From Roridomyces roridus (taxonomy: Eukaryota; Basidiomycota; Agaricomycetes; Agaricales; Mycenaceae): DNA of 64,000 nucleotides. The notes beneath the pieces are model-generated. The model saw only the letters and a list, made by a program, of their open reading frames with translations. It was not told the DNA's origin and made no database searches. This document shows, piece after piece, positions 46,971 to 58,493 of this stretch (positions are counted from its first letter, which is position 1; every line of letters starts with the position of its first letter). Both the position numbers and the translations under genes were made by a program. The stretch covers positions 1 to 64,000 of the forward strand of contig JARKIF010000131.1 in NCBI GenBank assembly GCA_029378245.1, given 5' to 3'.

Positions 46971-47598
46971 GGTCGTGGTGAAGGACAAATGCCTAACAGA
47001 GTCGATAGGATTTTCACGAGTCGGCACATTGCCAGAGGGACAGTCTGCAGCCTTTGGAATAGCCTTTCGCTCACGCCTGAGCCGTTGCATGCAGCTTCGT
47101 GCACTGATTTCTCGAGTCTCCAGAGGTGTTGCCAACCAAAGTGCCAGTGCTTTTTGAGGCACCAGCTGGCAGCGAGTCATGAAGAAGAGAAATAGGGCGA
47201 TGACGGCGGCTCGGGTGTCTCGCAGAGTCATGTGGCCCTCTCGCGCTGCGACTCCGCTTCTCGAGGTTGGCTGTGTTGGCGAAGAGACGGGAGGCTTGCG
47301 GACAATTCTGGCAAGGAATATGCAGGGTGGCATGGCACTTTGCTGCGCGAATGAACGCTGTTTTGACTCCGGGGGTCCAGCAGACGGAGGCATGGTTGTC
47401 CTGGGGAGAAGAGTTGGAGAAGAACATAGTGGATAGGAAACATGCACATTGCCAGGAGTATCGGGCAAAGCAGCGACAAGATGAGCCCACACCGAAACGA
47501 CGCGTTGACACAGAAAAGTGCAAAAGGGCACAAAGCACACCAAGAGGGCAAGTGATTTGCTTGTTCGTGCGTCGCGATTCTCCTATTTCAACTCCACA
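46971..47598. other. Intergenic in the accessory island
   Basis: About 630 bases. The part next to 46971 is the copied 5' flank of the RING gene (AAAATCCTATCGACTCTG, against AAAATCCTGTCGACTCTG near 55254). The rest is the presumed promoter of HNH paralogue 3. The long ORFs here have no recognisable motif. Confidence 0.45.
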
Positions 47599-48832
47599 AT
47601 GTCTCATCCTTCCTCATCCAAGTCTGGGCCCCCAAACCACCCGACAGCATTTACGCCGGGGTTCTTGGAACTCCGTATCTTCTCGTCATCTGTCGGTACA
47701 TATGGTCCACCTCCCGCGACGATCAGCGACCATGCTTCTGCTCTTCAGTCTCTTGCCCTTGGCCCAGTCTTGGCCGCTAGCAACTCCATATGCCTTCTAC
47801 GTGGATCTCTTCCAGATTTCACGTGGTTTTCCCGAGCAGAGGGGTCGCACTGGCTTCTAGATATGGGCCACGATATTTGTGACCCCCAGTTCAAACGAGG
47901 GTCTCTCCTCGTATTTGACCCTACGCAGGGCCAGTGGAATCCGGTCGCCGCCGCAGATCCCCTAGTCGACTCAATCTATTTCTATGTCCTCCCGGCGAAC
48001 GTAATCGTTGGGCTTTCCAAAATCAGTGAACGGAACAACCGGTCGCAGACAGGTAAGACCGGGAACGGGACTACTATGCGTGCACAAGTACTCGCTCGAG
48101 ATGTCTGCTGTTGGATCAGCCATTCGAGAGAGCCGGTGCGTAATTCCCATATCTGTCCCAAGCGCATGGGAGACCACATGGCTCGCATTGTCTACAACAC
48201 ATTCACGTCTACTGCACCCCCACCCGGCCTTTCCATCTACAGCCCATGTTTTGGAATATGCTTGAACACCACTGTTGATCCCTGGTTTGACAACTATCTG
48301 CTGGGTTTCCGATATGTGTCGCCTGTGAGCTTCCCCTTCTTGGCCTGAATGAATTTCGCATTGAGCATTTCTTCAGAACATGTACGAGTGCCATGATTTC
48401 CACCAAGATGCTGCCACTGTTGCCTACACCGCAACGGGAGTGTATGATTTAGCTGATCTCCAGCGTCAGGCCAACGCCGGAAACATCGTCCATGGTAGCC
48501 CCGCTGCACCATTCAAGACCAACAACCCCGGTGATAATATCCCTCCGGCTGGTCTCTTTAGATGGCACTACCTGCAATGTGTCATCAAACGACTGGCCCA
48601 CACTGACTACACAACTTTGGCCAATATTCAACTCCACGAATTGCCATACAGGGTTGAGGGAGACGATGATTCGGATGGTGATTGTTCGGGTGATGAAGGG
48701 CCGTCCAATGGTGCATTTTGGCCCACCGCGGCGTTGGATTATGGGCGAGAAGAGGCAGCTCTGCAGCAGAGCGACGTAGAGACGCGTGGTTTGATCAAAG
48801 AGTGGATCAAAACTGTCCCAATTGTTGGATGA
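47599..48832 (+). CDS. HNH-nuclease-like protein, paralogue 3
   Basis: This is a more distant member of the local family. It keeps the first histidine: RNSHICPKRMGDHMARIV, preceded by VLARDVCCWISHSREPV. Other conserved blocks are WLLDMGHDICDPQFKRGSLL, FYVLPANVIVGLSKI, PPPGLSIYSPCFGICLN, VDPWFDNYLLGFRYVSP, NMYECHDFH and GLFRWHYLQCVIKRLAH. The C-terminus has acidic DDSDGDCSGDEG. One intron lies at the same place as in the other two paralogues. A full HNH triad is not visible, so activity is uncertain. Confidence 0.75.
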
Positions 48833-49015
48833 CGATTTTTGTATCAAAAACCCTGCGAATTGTATGAAATATCCGAACAAGATGCGTGAATTCGTTTGAA
48901 GAGATGGACGTTGGCGCACTCTGGCCTTTTTGGTGAAAAAACGGCGGAAGAACGCAGTATCTTCGACTATCAAGTAGTAATAGAGTCGACTTGGCGCGTG
49001 CACAAGACATCGATT

Positions 49016-51915
49016 CTAAAGGCTAGCAGAAGGAACCGCACCAAAGAGCTCCTTCATGAACGCATCGCTATTAGGTTCCCTGCCCAGGAAGTCCTTCAAG
49101 GAATCAAGCTCTTCTCGACTGCCACCATACTTCAAAATCTTGTCGCGGTACAGCTTGCCACGGGCAGGATCAAGAGGGTCGCCCTTGAAGACGGTGGCTA
49201 CAAAATAATGAGAAATCATGGGCTATCAAAGAGTTGCGATACGTACAATACATGTCCGCGGCGAACACCAAAGAATAGAGGTAGCTGTTCGCGGACTGGT
49301 GAGGACCCTCTCTACGGAGATGAAAACTGAAAGCGAACCCGTAGTAACCCGCATCGTAGCCGCCAGAAATGTGTCCAAAGGAACCTAGAGAGCAGAATGA
49401 TCAGCCTGCCTCCACTGTAAGTCAAACCCGACGCACCTTGCCCTGGGCACGGTTTGTCCGACTTGACGAGAGAAATCTTTTCGCGGAGATTGTTCCAGAG
49501 AAGCGTATAGTCTTCGGGGGCTACATCGGGACAATTGAGTTGCGTGAAGCAGCACATGGAACAAGCAAATCGCACCCTGGTCGACGTGGACTAGTATGCG
49601 CTAGTCAGAAGACTCTCACGGCATACAGGGATTGTACATACCCTTGATGTCGAATTTTCCGAAGAACACCTGGCGCAAGTACTGGAGGCCGACGTTAACA
49701 TAACGCGACTTTATGAGCTTGTCGATAAGTTCGGGGGAGAGCGGCTGCTTGGTCTTGTAGTGACTCGAAATCTTTTCGAGAACCGAGGGTTCCCAGCACC
49801 AGTTCTCCAGCATCTGAGATGGAGCCTGCGGGACAGTCAGTCGAAAGAAAGTAAAATGAGATGATTTAGACCTCGACAAAGTCTCTGGCAACTCTGCAAT
49901 ATTGTCAGTATCCAAAAGTCCAGGTATATGCCCACAAACATACTTCGTGCCTATTCGGATGGGTCAATCGATGAACAGAAAGAAAAAGCAGTTCATACCA
50001 TGGAACATCGCAAACTTGGTGTTGGAAAGCAAACCATGGAACACGTGACCAAATTCGTGATAAAAAGTGACCACATCGTCGTGTCTCATAAGCGCAGGCT
50101 TTTCCGGTGTCTCCTTGGCCAAATTGGCGACCATGGCCGTCAACGGATAGCTCCGCTTGCCGTCGGGGCGCGTGTAGCCGCTAAGGATGGGCCAGACAGC
50201 TGCGTGTGAGTATTTGGATTCACGCGGGAACAGGTCGAGGTAGCAGTATCCTACGAAACCGGTTTCGTCGGTGGCGTCCTTCTCCCACACGGAATATTGC
50301 TGAACGTCTGGGGAATATGAGCACTGTCTCTCCCATGATATGTTATTATCCCACCTGGATGCCACGTCTCGCCCTCGATCGTCTCGAATCTCACACCCAA
50401 TAGATTCTGGTAGATGTTGATGATGGCAGGAACGACCACAGAAACGGGAAAGTATTCCTTGACAAGCATGTCGTCGAGGTCGAGCGAGTTCTCGACGTAC
50501 TTGCGGTCGTAGTATCGGTAATCCCAGATCCAGAGCGTGCCATCGAACGGAATGCCCCGCTCTTTGCAGTCTTTTTCCTTCAAGGCGAGGAGGTTCTCTC
50601 GGTCTTTCTCGCCGACGGGTTTGAGTTTTTCCTGGAGGTCGTCGAGGAACTATATCGCGGTCAGATGCAGAATGCGTTCGTGGGAAGATAGATACATCGG
50701 TCACGCCCTTGCCAGTTTTGACCATCTTGGGTTCCGTACGGTAGTCCGCCCTAGCTAGATTGAGTATGCCGCGGAGAAAGGTACAGTGTACACACCAGGT
50801 GGGATATTTCAAAACCTTGGCAATCTCCCGCCGCAGATGAAGGAATTTTTCTGCCAGCGGCACGTTTATTTCCAGACGCGATTCGTGCCCTTCGTACGCG
50901 CGTTTCCTTGTCTCGGGGAGATTTGCAAATTTGAACTGTGGTTATGAGTGCGTAGCAGCAGAAGCACGACAACAGACGAACAATGGGAAAAATGTCGGGA
51001 GTTTTGAAAGTCGAGTGGTATTTCCCGTCCTCGGTTTTCTTGTAGCCAGAGATGACGTCCTCGGGTACGCCGTCGAGCTCTTCTCTCGTGAAGGATACGA
51101 AGCCGTTCTCCTCGTTGAAGTTTTTCTGTCGTGGCAGTCTCAGCTCAGTAGAGATTGGAAATTGTTCAACTTGCATCGAACTCTAGGCAAGTCTGGGATA
51201 GCTGCTTCTGCAGATCCATTAAAGTCTTGCGTTCGTCCTCTGGCAATCCCAAACCGGCGCGTTTGCCAGCGAGAATCTGCGTGTCAAGTCAGTCTGAAGG
51301 GCCACGAACGAAGTCCACACGCGTGACCATTTTCTCGACAAGGCGTTGTTCCTCGGGAGAGAGTTGATTCCAGCGGCCGGTATCTTTGAGATTCTTCTCG
51401 GCAGCGAGCTTTGCATTGAATACATCGATCCTCATGGATGACTCCACACCATACTCGCGAACGAGCCCATCAGCTGCAGTCGAGGCGTCCCGCAATGGCT
51501 TTGAAGTCGACACATTTTGGTAAAAGGACAACGGTTCGGTGACCGTTTCGTACTCGGTGTCGGCCCTTTCCAAGGCTACAAAGACCTAGAGGCCGTTGGA
51601 TGAGAGTCGAATTGACACAGGACCACTCACCGACTCGAAAGTACACTCGGCACCCTGCAATCCGCCGATTTGTGCTTCAACTGCGCGATGCTTGGCGATG
51701 GCGGCCTTGGTGAGTTCGCTAACTTCGTCTGCGGTATGGCTCCAACGCGGGGGTGGCTGAGGAGGAGTGATCTTGGATGGCATGGAGGTGATGGATGAGA
51801 AGAGGGCACGAGGACGGAAGCCTAGTCTGGATTGCGTAACCATAAACCCCGCGCGGAAATTGACGGGATTACTGGTAAACGTCCTCCATCCCGCAGCTGC
51901 TTTGTTGAGCAACAT
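49016..51915 (-). CDS. PRD1: M3 metallo-oligopeptidase (saccharolysin/thimet type)
   Basis: This zinc peptidase of short peptides belongs to the neurolysin/Prd1 family. The first ATG at 51915 gives MLLNKAAAGWRTFTSNPVNF, a plausible mitochondrial presequence. A second in-frame ATG at 51783 (MPSKITPPQPPPRWSHTADE) gives a cytosolic start like that of Prd1. Further on come FFDALEV-type N-domain helices, then IPFDGTLWIWDYRYYDRKYV, then the active site LMRHDDVVTFYHEFGHVFHG (HEFGH), MLENWCWEPSVLEKIS, ADMY and the C-terminal GGSREELDSLKDFLGREPNS. About a dozen introns splice in frame, including one with donor GGGTTCGC inside GYYG|YLYSL. No frame breaks. Confidence 0.92.
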
Positions 51916-52072
51916 GGGTTTTTTTAGTTGGCGAACGCGTAACGAAGAGTCATGGCAGCTCGCCAACAAGCGACTTTGATAAGATTAGATCTGCTCCGGA
52001 TCAATCGGAGGGCTGCGTGGGAAAGCGGAAAACGCGTCGCGTAACGGCATTCTCGCTGTTTCATCTTCCCCA

Positions 52073-53806
52073 ATGCCTGTGCGCCAGAGGAAACCGAAGC
52101 ACATCGAGACAAGCAGCGACGCCGTCGCAAACCGCTTCGGAGACACTCTATTGCCTCAGACGTCCGTGGTTTCTCTATTCCACTTCTCGGGCTCACCGCC
52201 GTGTACAGTCCTGACGGCTCCGTGACCCCCGTCCGTGCGTCCTCGCCCGTTGGAACACGCAAAAAGATCTCTCCATGGCTGCGCTGGGTCGTTCAACCAG
52301 GTCCACTTCTATGCTTTGTCCTAATTCTAGCTGACATTTCCCAGTCCAATCCTTCAAGTTGCTTGTGAGCATATAAACATCAAGTCTTTGGAAAACACTC
52401 AATCTTGCCCAAGCTCATCCCCCTCGTGCTTTACATTAATTGGGAGCTATTTACACCCCAACTACAAGCTGCCATCGCCCCCCTCGCCCCCTCCCTCATC
52501 CACGACGGCCGTCTCGCCAACCCCTTTGCCGGCATCTTCCTGCTCTCCCACCGCGTCCCGGAATCAGACCCCAGCGATCCCCGCTATGCCAAGGGCTGGT
52601 TCGACCTCGCATTCCTCGCCTACTATGTCGTCTTTTTCTCTTGCTTCCGCCAACTCGTCACTATCAACACCTTCGGACCCATCGCCAAATACTTTGGTCT
52701 CAAAAAGGAGGCTAAAATCGACCGGTTCGGAGAACAAGGCTATGCCCTCGTTTATTTTGCGCTGTCTGGTTTCTGGGGTTTCGTGCGTTGACCAACAACT
52801 GTTGCACTTGCTGCCGCTCACTCTAGACCAGCGTGTCATGTCCCAGCTTCCGTGGGGTGTGCACCTTTTCAATTAAGCTCTTACTCACCCAGGCGGCAGA
52901 ACGTTTTGGTACCGGACAGAGTACTTCTGGATTGGTGAGTACACACATATTCCTGCTTTCATCCCTCACCCAAATCGTCAGACTATCCTCATTGGGACAT
53001 GAAGCCCGAACTCAAGCGCTACTACCTGATGCAAATGGCATACTGGCTACAGCAGCTCATCGTCCTCGTGCTCGGCCTGGAGAAACCCCGAAAGGACTTT
53101 TACGAGCTGGTCGCCCACCATATTGTTACTCTGTGGCTCGTGGGGTGCGCTGTCAACCGGTTGTATTTTATAACGCCTAAATTGGTACAGATGGAGTTAC
53201 TTGGTCAACTTGACGTTGATTGGGAATGCGGTATACATGAGCATGGATTTGCCAGATACGACCTTTGCTGTGAGTGTGTATCTTGACCAAACAAAATATC
53301 CTCATACTTTGCCTAGCTTTCCAAGCTGCTCAACTACATCGAATGGAATCGCGCCAAACTCTTCAGTTTCGCCTTTTTCGTCTGTGTTTGGACGTGCGTT
53401 CGCTTTCTCTCTCGTAGTCAGCAACACTTGACACTGTCGCAGGTACTTCCGGCACTACCTCAACCTGGTCATTCTGTGGTCTGTTTGGACCCAATTTGAT
53501 TTGATCCCGTATGTCCTCTCTCCCCTACCGACCCGCGCTCACATGCTGCGTTGCAAAGGGATCACGCCAGACGATGGGTCTGGTCGGAAGGCGTTTACAT
53601 GGTAGGGTGGATGAAGTACCAGATCTTTGCGCCCCTCCTGTTGCTGCAATGTCTGAACCTGTTCTGGTACTTCCTCATCTGGCGGGTTGCCGTACGGTGC
53701 GCACATCATGGCTCTTGTTCTTCATTTGTCTCATGCTAAATCATGTAGCGCGATCATGACCGTCGACCTCAACGACGATCGGTCGGACGACGAGGGGGAC
53801 GATTAA
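52073..53806 (+). CDS. LAG1: Ceramide synthase (LAG1/LAC1 family), N-terminal frame break
   Basis: This polytopic ER acyltransferase N-acylates sphingoid bases. The TLC-domain blocks are clear: [77 protein letters not shown], the catalytic [20 protein letters not shown] with the paired histidines, [50 protein letters not shown] and [20 protein letters not shown]. The C-terminus is acidic ([13 protein letters not shown]). The upstream part reads [19 protein letters not shown] and [17 protein letters not shown] in one frame, but the ATG at 52073 (MPVRQR) reads in another. One missing G at about 52087-52091 would join them. Confidence 0.88.
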
Positions 53807-53898
53807 AGTTCAGTAAAACATAGAACCGCCCACTTTGGAGAGCGTTCAGGTTTTCAAATACAATAATTATATCAGGCAGTTTAATATAATACACAGGT

Positions 53899-55045
53899 TT
53901 ACGGTTGTAGACTCTCCTGGATCTCATCCTTGAGCTTTTCAGCGAATTCCTGGATGTTGCTTCCACTGCCGAGGCTGAGAGCTTCGAAAGGGATCATGTT
54001 GTGTTGGTTGGCGGGGGCGTTGGAAGTTGCGGCGGGGTGCGAGCGAGAGTCGATCACTCGGAGCTCGGGCCTCGCCTGCTGCTCCCCGGTCAACGAGTGG
54101 AGATCGTCGTAGGTGAAGAGGAGGGAGTCTGTTTTTGGCAAGTAGGGGTTGAAGTCGAGGATGTGGCCTCGTGAGAGGTCGCGTGTTAGAAGGAAATCGA
54201 AGGTGTCTGGGAGATGTTCATGCGAGTCCTCAGAAGAATAGATCGAAGACATACAGTGCTTCGGACCCTCCCACTTTGGCAGGATTTTGGTCTCCCAAAA
54301 GGACCGCACGCTCGAGACGATTTTTTCGCAAGTGGGCGGGTCGTTGAGGAACTCGTAGTAGTTGGTATCTCTTTGTGAGATTCCTGTATTTCACTTAGAA
54401 GGGCGTCGGAAGAGACAAGAGAAGAATGACCTATCAAAATATTTTCGCGGACAAAACAGCGCAATTCGCGACTCTTGTCGATCGGGTACCACTTCCTCAA
54501 GACCAATTCGAGCTCATATGCCTCCGTCTCTGCGCTGCTGCAGCCCTCGAACACGGACTCGCGCGTGATATCATGCGTGATAAAGTCGGACGACTTTAGG
54601 AGCATATACACGTCTGCTGGTGAGGTGCATTTGAGCGGCGAGGACGCGGGGAGGATCCATGCGGCATCTTTTGGTGAAGAAAAGTTGAGTTTTGGAAAGA
54701 CGGAGCCGTAGGTTGAGATGCAGGTGCGGATCTCTGAGTCCAGGGAGGGGAATGTAAAGTGCGGGGTGTCCGAGTCAGAGTCAGAGTCCTCTGGCGCATC
54801 TTCGCCATCGGAAAGCTGGCTAGATCTATTCCCGAGTCAAGGAGATTGAAAAGAGAGGGTGTGGCGACGACAAACACGTCGTCTGCGCCCTCGGGGATGT
54901 GGACGCCGTCGGAATTGAGATAGTCTGAAAAGTTTTGTGGGAGGGGTCGGATGATTGTTGATTTTATGGTGACATCCGAGAAGGTGGGGTACCAGGAGGA
55001 GAACTGGAATTGGAGCAGGTCTGTGGATGAGATTGAAGGGAACAT
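53899..55045 (-). CDS. CDC123: Cell division cycle protein 123 (eIF2 assembly factor)
   Basis: This ATP-grasp-fold chaperone is required to assemble the eIF2 heterotrimer. The start [20 protein letters not shown] is typical. Family blocks follow: [118 protein letters not shown] and [20 protein letters not shown]. The C-terminus reads [20 protein letters not shown]. Two or three introns are inferred. No frame breaks. Confidence 0.94.
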
Positions 55046-55305
55046 GGAAGTAATCACGACACCGCGATAAGATCAGTTGAACTACTTGCTCTTGACCTCC
55101 AAGCCGACTTCTGGCCATTTCCAGCAAACATCCTACTAATGGGCTATGCTACTACCGCTGGGTCTTGAGGGTGTCTAAATGTCTCACTGGCAGTCTAGAC
55201 CTTGTTTGAGACATGCTCTTCCGCGAGGATCAGTCTCAGCCTCCCCTGCGTATAAAATCCTGTCGACTCTGCTAGACATTTCACTCTTCTTCTTCCTCCA
55301 CCACC

Positions 55306-56193
55306 ATGTCTTACAACAACAACGACTCACCATGCTACTGCTCCTTGTGCGACGAGTATTTCCACACGCAATCTGAGCGGATGCAGCACATCCAGGAGTC
55401 GCCTCATCACCCCGAGTGCGAGTACTGCATGCGTCGGTTCCTCAACAAGAACATTCTGCGCAACGTACGTCTTCTTCAAGCCATCTTCCCCATGTCTGAC
55501 ATGCATATAGCATTTCATCTACTCGAGGCTGCACAACTACTGCGCCTCGTGCGAGATAGAGTTCCAAACACCCGCGGGCCTGCGTTATGTTCGTGTCCCT
55601 GCATTCATTGTCAATAGGCGAAATACTGATGAGACCGCACAGCACATCGAGCACGCCCCCGTACACTGCGATGACAGTGACAGTGAAGACGATGGAGAGA
55701 CTTGCGACTCGGATATCCCTGAAGAAGAGTGGGAGGACGAGATGGGGCGCTTAAAGTACCCTGACGAGCCCTGGGAGGACTCGGACCTGGATGGCGGAGA
55801 CAATTCCTGGGAGGTCTTTGATGCGTATGATTTCGAGAGCCAGGAAGAGATCGCGGGGCTGTCAGTCGAGGACGAGGAGGTATGTTGGCCATCTTCAGCT
55901 CGTATCTGGCTGAACCAAGTTCTCCAGGAACAGCAGGAAGAGGAGGAAGATGCCGATGAAAACGTCGTGCCTCTGTTCTCGTGTCCCCTCTGCCAGGAAA
56001 CCCCGCAGTCTGTGTGCTGCGCGCCGTGTGGTCATATCTTCTGCTCTCCGTACGTGTTCATTTCATCAGGTGACCGCTCGTTTTCTCAATCGCGTCTAGC
56101 TGCATAACCAATGTGTTCAAGCACGAGGGAGCTTGTCCTGTATGCTCAGAGCCAGGACAAGTCGAGCAGCTGAGGAAGATCTTCTTGGCCTAA
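55306..56193 (+). CDS. C2H2 zinc-finger and RING-finger protein
   Basis: The start MSYNNNDSPCYC has a first C2H2-like finger (CSLCDEYFHTQSERMQHIQE) and a second (CEYCMRRFLNKNILRNHFIY). A third, CASCEIEFQTPAGLRYHIEH, follows. A long acidic middle (DDSDSEDDGETCDSDIPEEE) leads to a C3HC4 RING: FSCPLCQETPQSVCCAPCGH, then IFCSPCITNVFKHEGACPVC. It ends EQLRKIFLA and TAA at 56191-56193. Three or four introns are inferred. A ubiquitin-ligase role is inferred from the RING only. A broken inverted copy lies at 46185-46970. Confidence 0.83.
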
Positions 56194-56284
56194 TGTATCC
56201 AGTGTACGAATCAAAGAGTTTTTCAGTCGCATGCGCATACCATTAGAATGAGGAAAACATGCAGGTAGACATAGAGGAGCGGAT

Positions 56285-56866
56285 CTACTCTTCTTCCTCG
56301 GCCTCCTCCTCCTCCTCCTCATCATCGTCCTCGTCTTCCTTTGCAGATTCGACGACGGCGGTGGCGATACGGTCCAAGTCCCGCTGACCGTCCTGGCTGA
56401 TTCTGCGGCCGCCGTTCTCGGTTTGCTCGAGGACACCGATCTTCTCGAGAGACTGGCAGACTTTCCGTTGGACGGAGGCGGATGAGTCGGCGTGGTGCGA
56501 GGGACGGTTGCCGCGTCGGTTACGCCCACCGTGCAGTTTTGTGAGAGCGCCAATGCCGACGTCCTTGCGGAGGTAGATATGCCGTGCGACGGCAGCTGGA
56601 AGGAATTCGTTTAGATACGAGTTGAAGGGCGAAAGATTTCGACTACCCACCTGCACGGACGTAGTACCAGTCAGGGTCATACGGGGCGAGCTCCTTGAAC
56701 GCGCCAGTTTTGACGAGGTCGACCCATGTTGGCACCTCGAGTTTTCCAGATCGCTTCAAGTGGGAAGCATAGGCAGTGATGAACGCTTCAGCGCTGCAAT
56801 GCACGTTTACAGGCTTGCAATGGGAGGAATCGAAGACACGCACCTAATATCGCGGACTCCCGGCAT
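56285..56866 (-). CDS. RPS19: 40S ribosomal protein eS19 with an acidic C-terminal tail
   Basis: This small-subunit protein is needed for 18S rRNA maturation. The start [20 protein letters not shown] is family-typical. It continues [40 protein letters not shown] and [20 protein letters not shown], with a final helix [20 protein letters not shown]. The protein ends in [18 protein letters not shown], an acidic run of about 16-18 residues that is not part of the usual eS19 ending. Two introns are inferred. It is convergent with the RING gene, separated by about 90 bases. Confidence 0.93.
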
Positions 56867-57045
56867 ACTGGGCGGATTTTTTTGAAGGGTCGACGGGGAG
56901 GCGGGTCGGCGCTGGTGGAGAACAAATTCGAATGAGAACGGCTTACGCAATACTACCCAGTACACACGCGCAAAGCAGGGCTCACAGCCACTGATATAGA
57001 TACATCTGATGTCATCCCATCACCTCCCTCTTATCGGCATGCACC

Positions 57046-58391
57046 ATGGACACTCTACCAGCTGAGATTCTCATCGAAATATTCTTCTTGTGCACCACCG
57101 AACCGGCCGAACCTCTTGTTCCTCTGAACTTGTCCTGTGTCTCCACCTGGTGGCGCGAGGTAGTCCAGGTCGGTGTGGACATGCCTCGTCTCGACTCATT
57201 TGACACCCACCCTAGTCGTCTCCACGCATTTGGCAGTACATACACCTCGATGACCGCTCGACACTGGCCTTCTCCCGCGCCCAAGTTGCGCTCTGGACGC
57301 GCCGGTCGTACCCCTTGTCCTTTGATATCACCCTGGACGTTGCCAAGTCATCCAATCTCATCCTGCCTCTGCTCTCCCCGCTGCTTCCCTTCATGGATCG
57401 ATGGCGTCACTTCACCATGACAGGCCTACGCCAGGAATCGGTCGTTCTATCCGGCTCACTGGCCGACGGTATAGATCCTTTGATCATATCGCTGCAAGAT
57501 CCGGACCAAGCAGCCAAAGGTTCCCTCCGGCGCACCTTCGCCGGCATGGCTCCTGAGTGGCTGGCCATGAACATCTGGGTTTCCGAGCTACCCAAACCCA
57601 TGTCGTTGCTCCCGATGCATTTCACGGCAGTCGTAATGTCGGAGCATTCCCTGTCAATCCACACCCAACCGCGCTCTATCCTCGAGTTCCTGTCCATGTG
57701 CCCGCAACTTGTGGCGTTCTCGTTCGCGGGATGGCACCACGACGACGAGGAAAGGATGAATGCTCCCCCTCTGCCGGTCGTAAGGCTGCCAGAGCTGCGG
57801 AAACTGCATCTTCGTACGACTTGCGGCGCCCGCTCGTTACTTTCTTGCATCGATGCCCCAGGCCTTACCGAGCTCTATCTCGCCTCACTTAACGTCGATT
57901 TTCAGCTTTCGGTCCCTATTGAGGAGGACGGCGACTCGGATGATGAAGCCGGCGACTTTTCGCGTTCGCCGGGGAGCGACCGCGCAACGGGGATGGGGCT
58001 ACGGCGCCTCCTCCTGCGCTCCAACCCGCCCCTTCGGGTACTCCACATGGACTGGAGCGACATGCGAACGAAAGACTTTCGTTTCGCATTTGACCATCTC
58101 AGCAGTTTGGAGTGGTTCTTCATCTCTGCGTCGGATATGAGCGATCGGGTGATTGAGCTATTGCGTCCTTTCAGCTCTGTGCGTCTCCCGATGCTACGAC
58201 GCTTGGAGCTGATCAATTGCAACGAACTGTCTGGGGAGGTAATACTCCAAGTCCTCAGTGCACGCGTCGCGGTCACGGACACGCTGTCGGAGCTGGCGAT
58301 TATCCAGTGCGAGGGATTTACTGAGCAGCATGCTGCGTTGTTGAGGAAGGATTTCAGAGGCACACTCGAGACGAGCAGGGAGGCAATGTAA
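57046..58391 (+). CDS. F-box protein with a leucine-rich C-terminus
   Basis: The N-terminal F-box is MDTLPAEILIEIFFLC, then PLNLSCVSTWWREVVQ. One intron (CAG then GTCGGTG, to ACCCTAG) joins it to WQYIHLDD and FSRAQVALWTRRSYPLSFDI, which is typical of Agaricomycete F-box proteins. The remaining part is leucine-rich-repeat-like (LPELRKLHLRTTCG, GLTELYLASLN, LPMLRRLELINCNELSGEV). Substrates are unknown; an SCF adaptor role is inferred from the F-box. Confidence 0.85.
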
Positions 58392-58493
58392 CGATTATGT
58401 AACTTGTATTTTTACTGCCATCAACGCGCCGATAATCTCTCTCTCCACGTGCTTTGACGCGGTTCTTCTTGACTTTTTTCCTCGATCGCCACG

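Noticed and set aside
46923..47543. 206-residue minus-strand ORF upstream of the broken RING copy
   Set aside because: No domain or composition supports it, and it ends in the decayed RING N-terminus.
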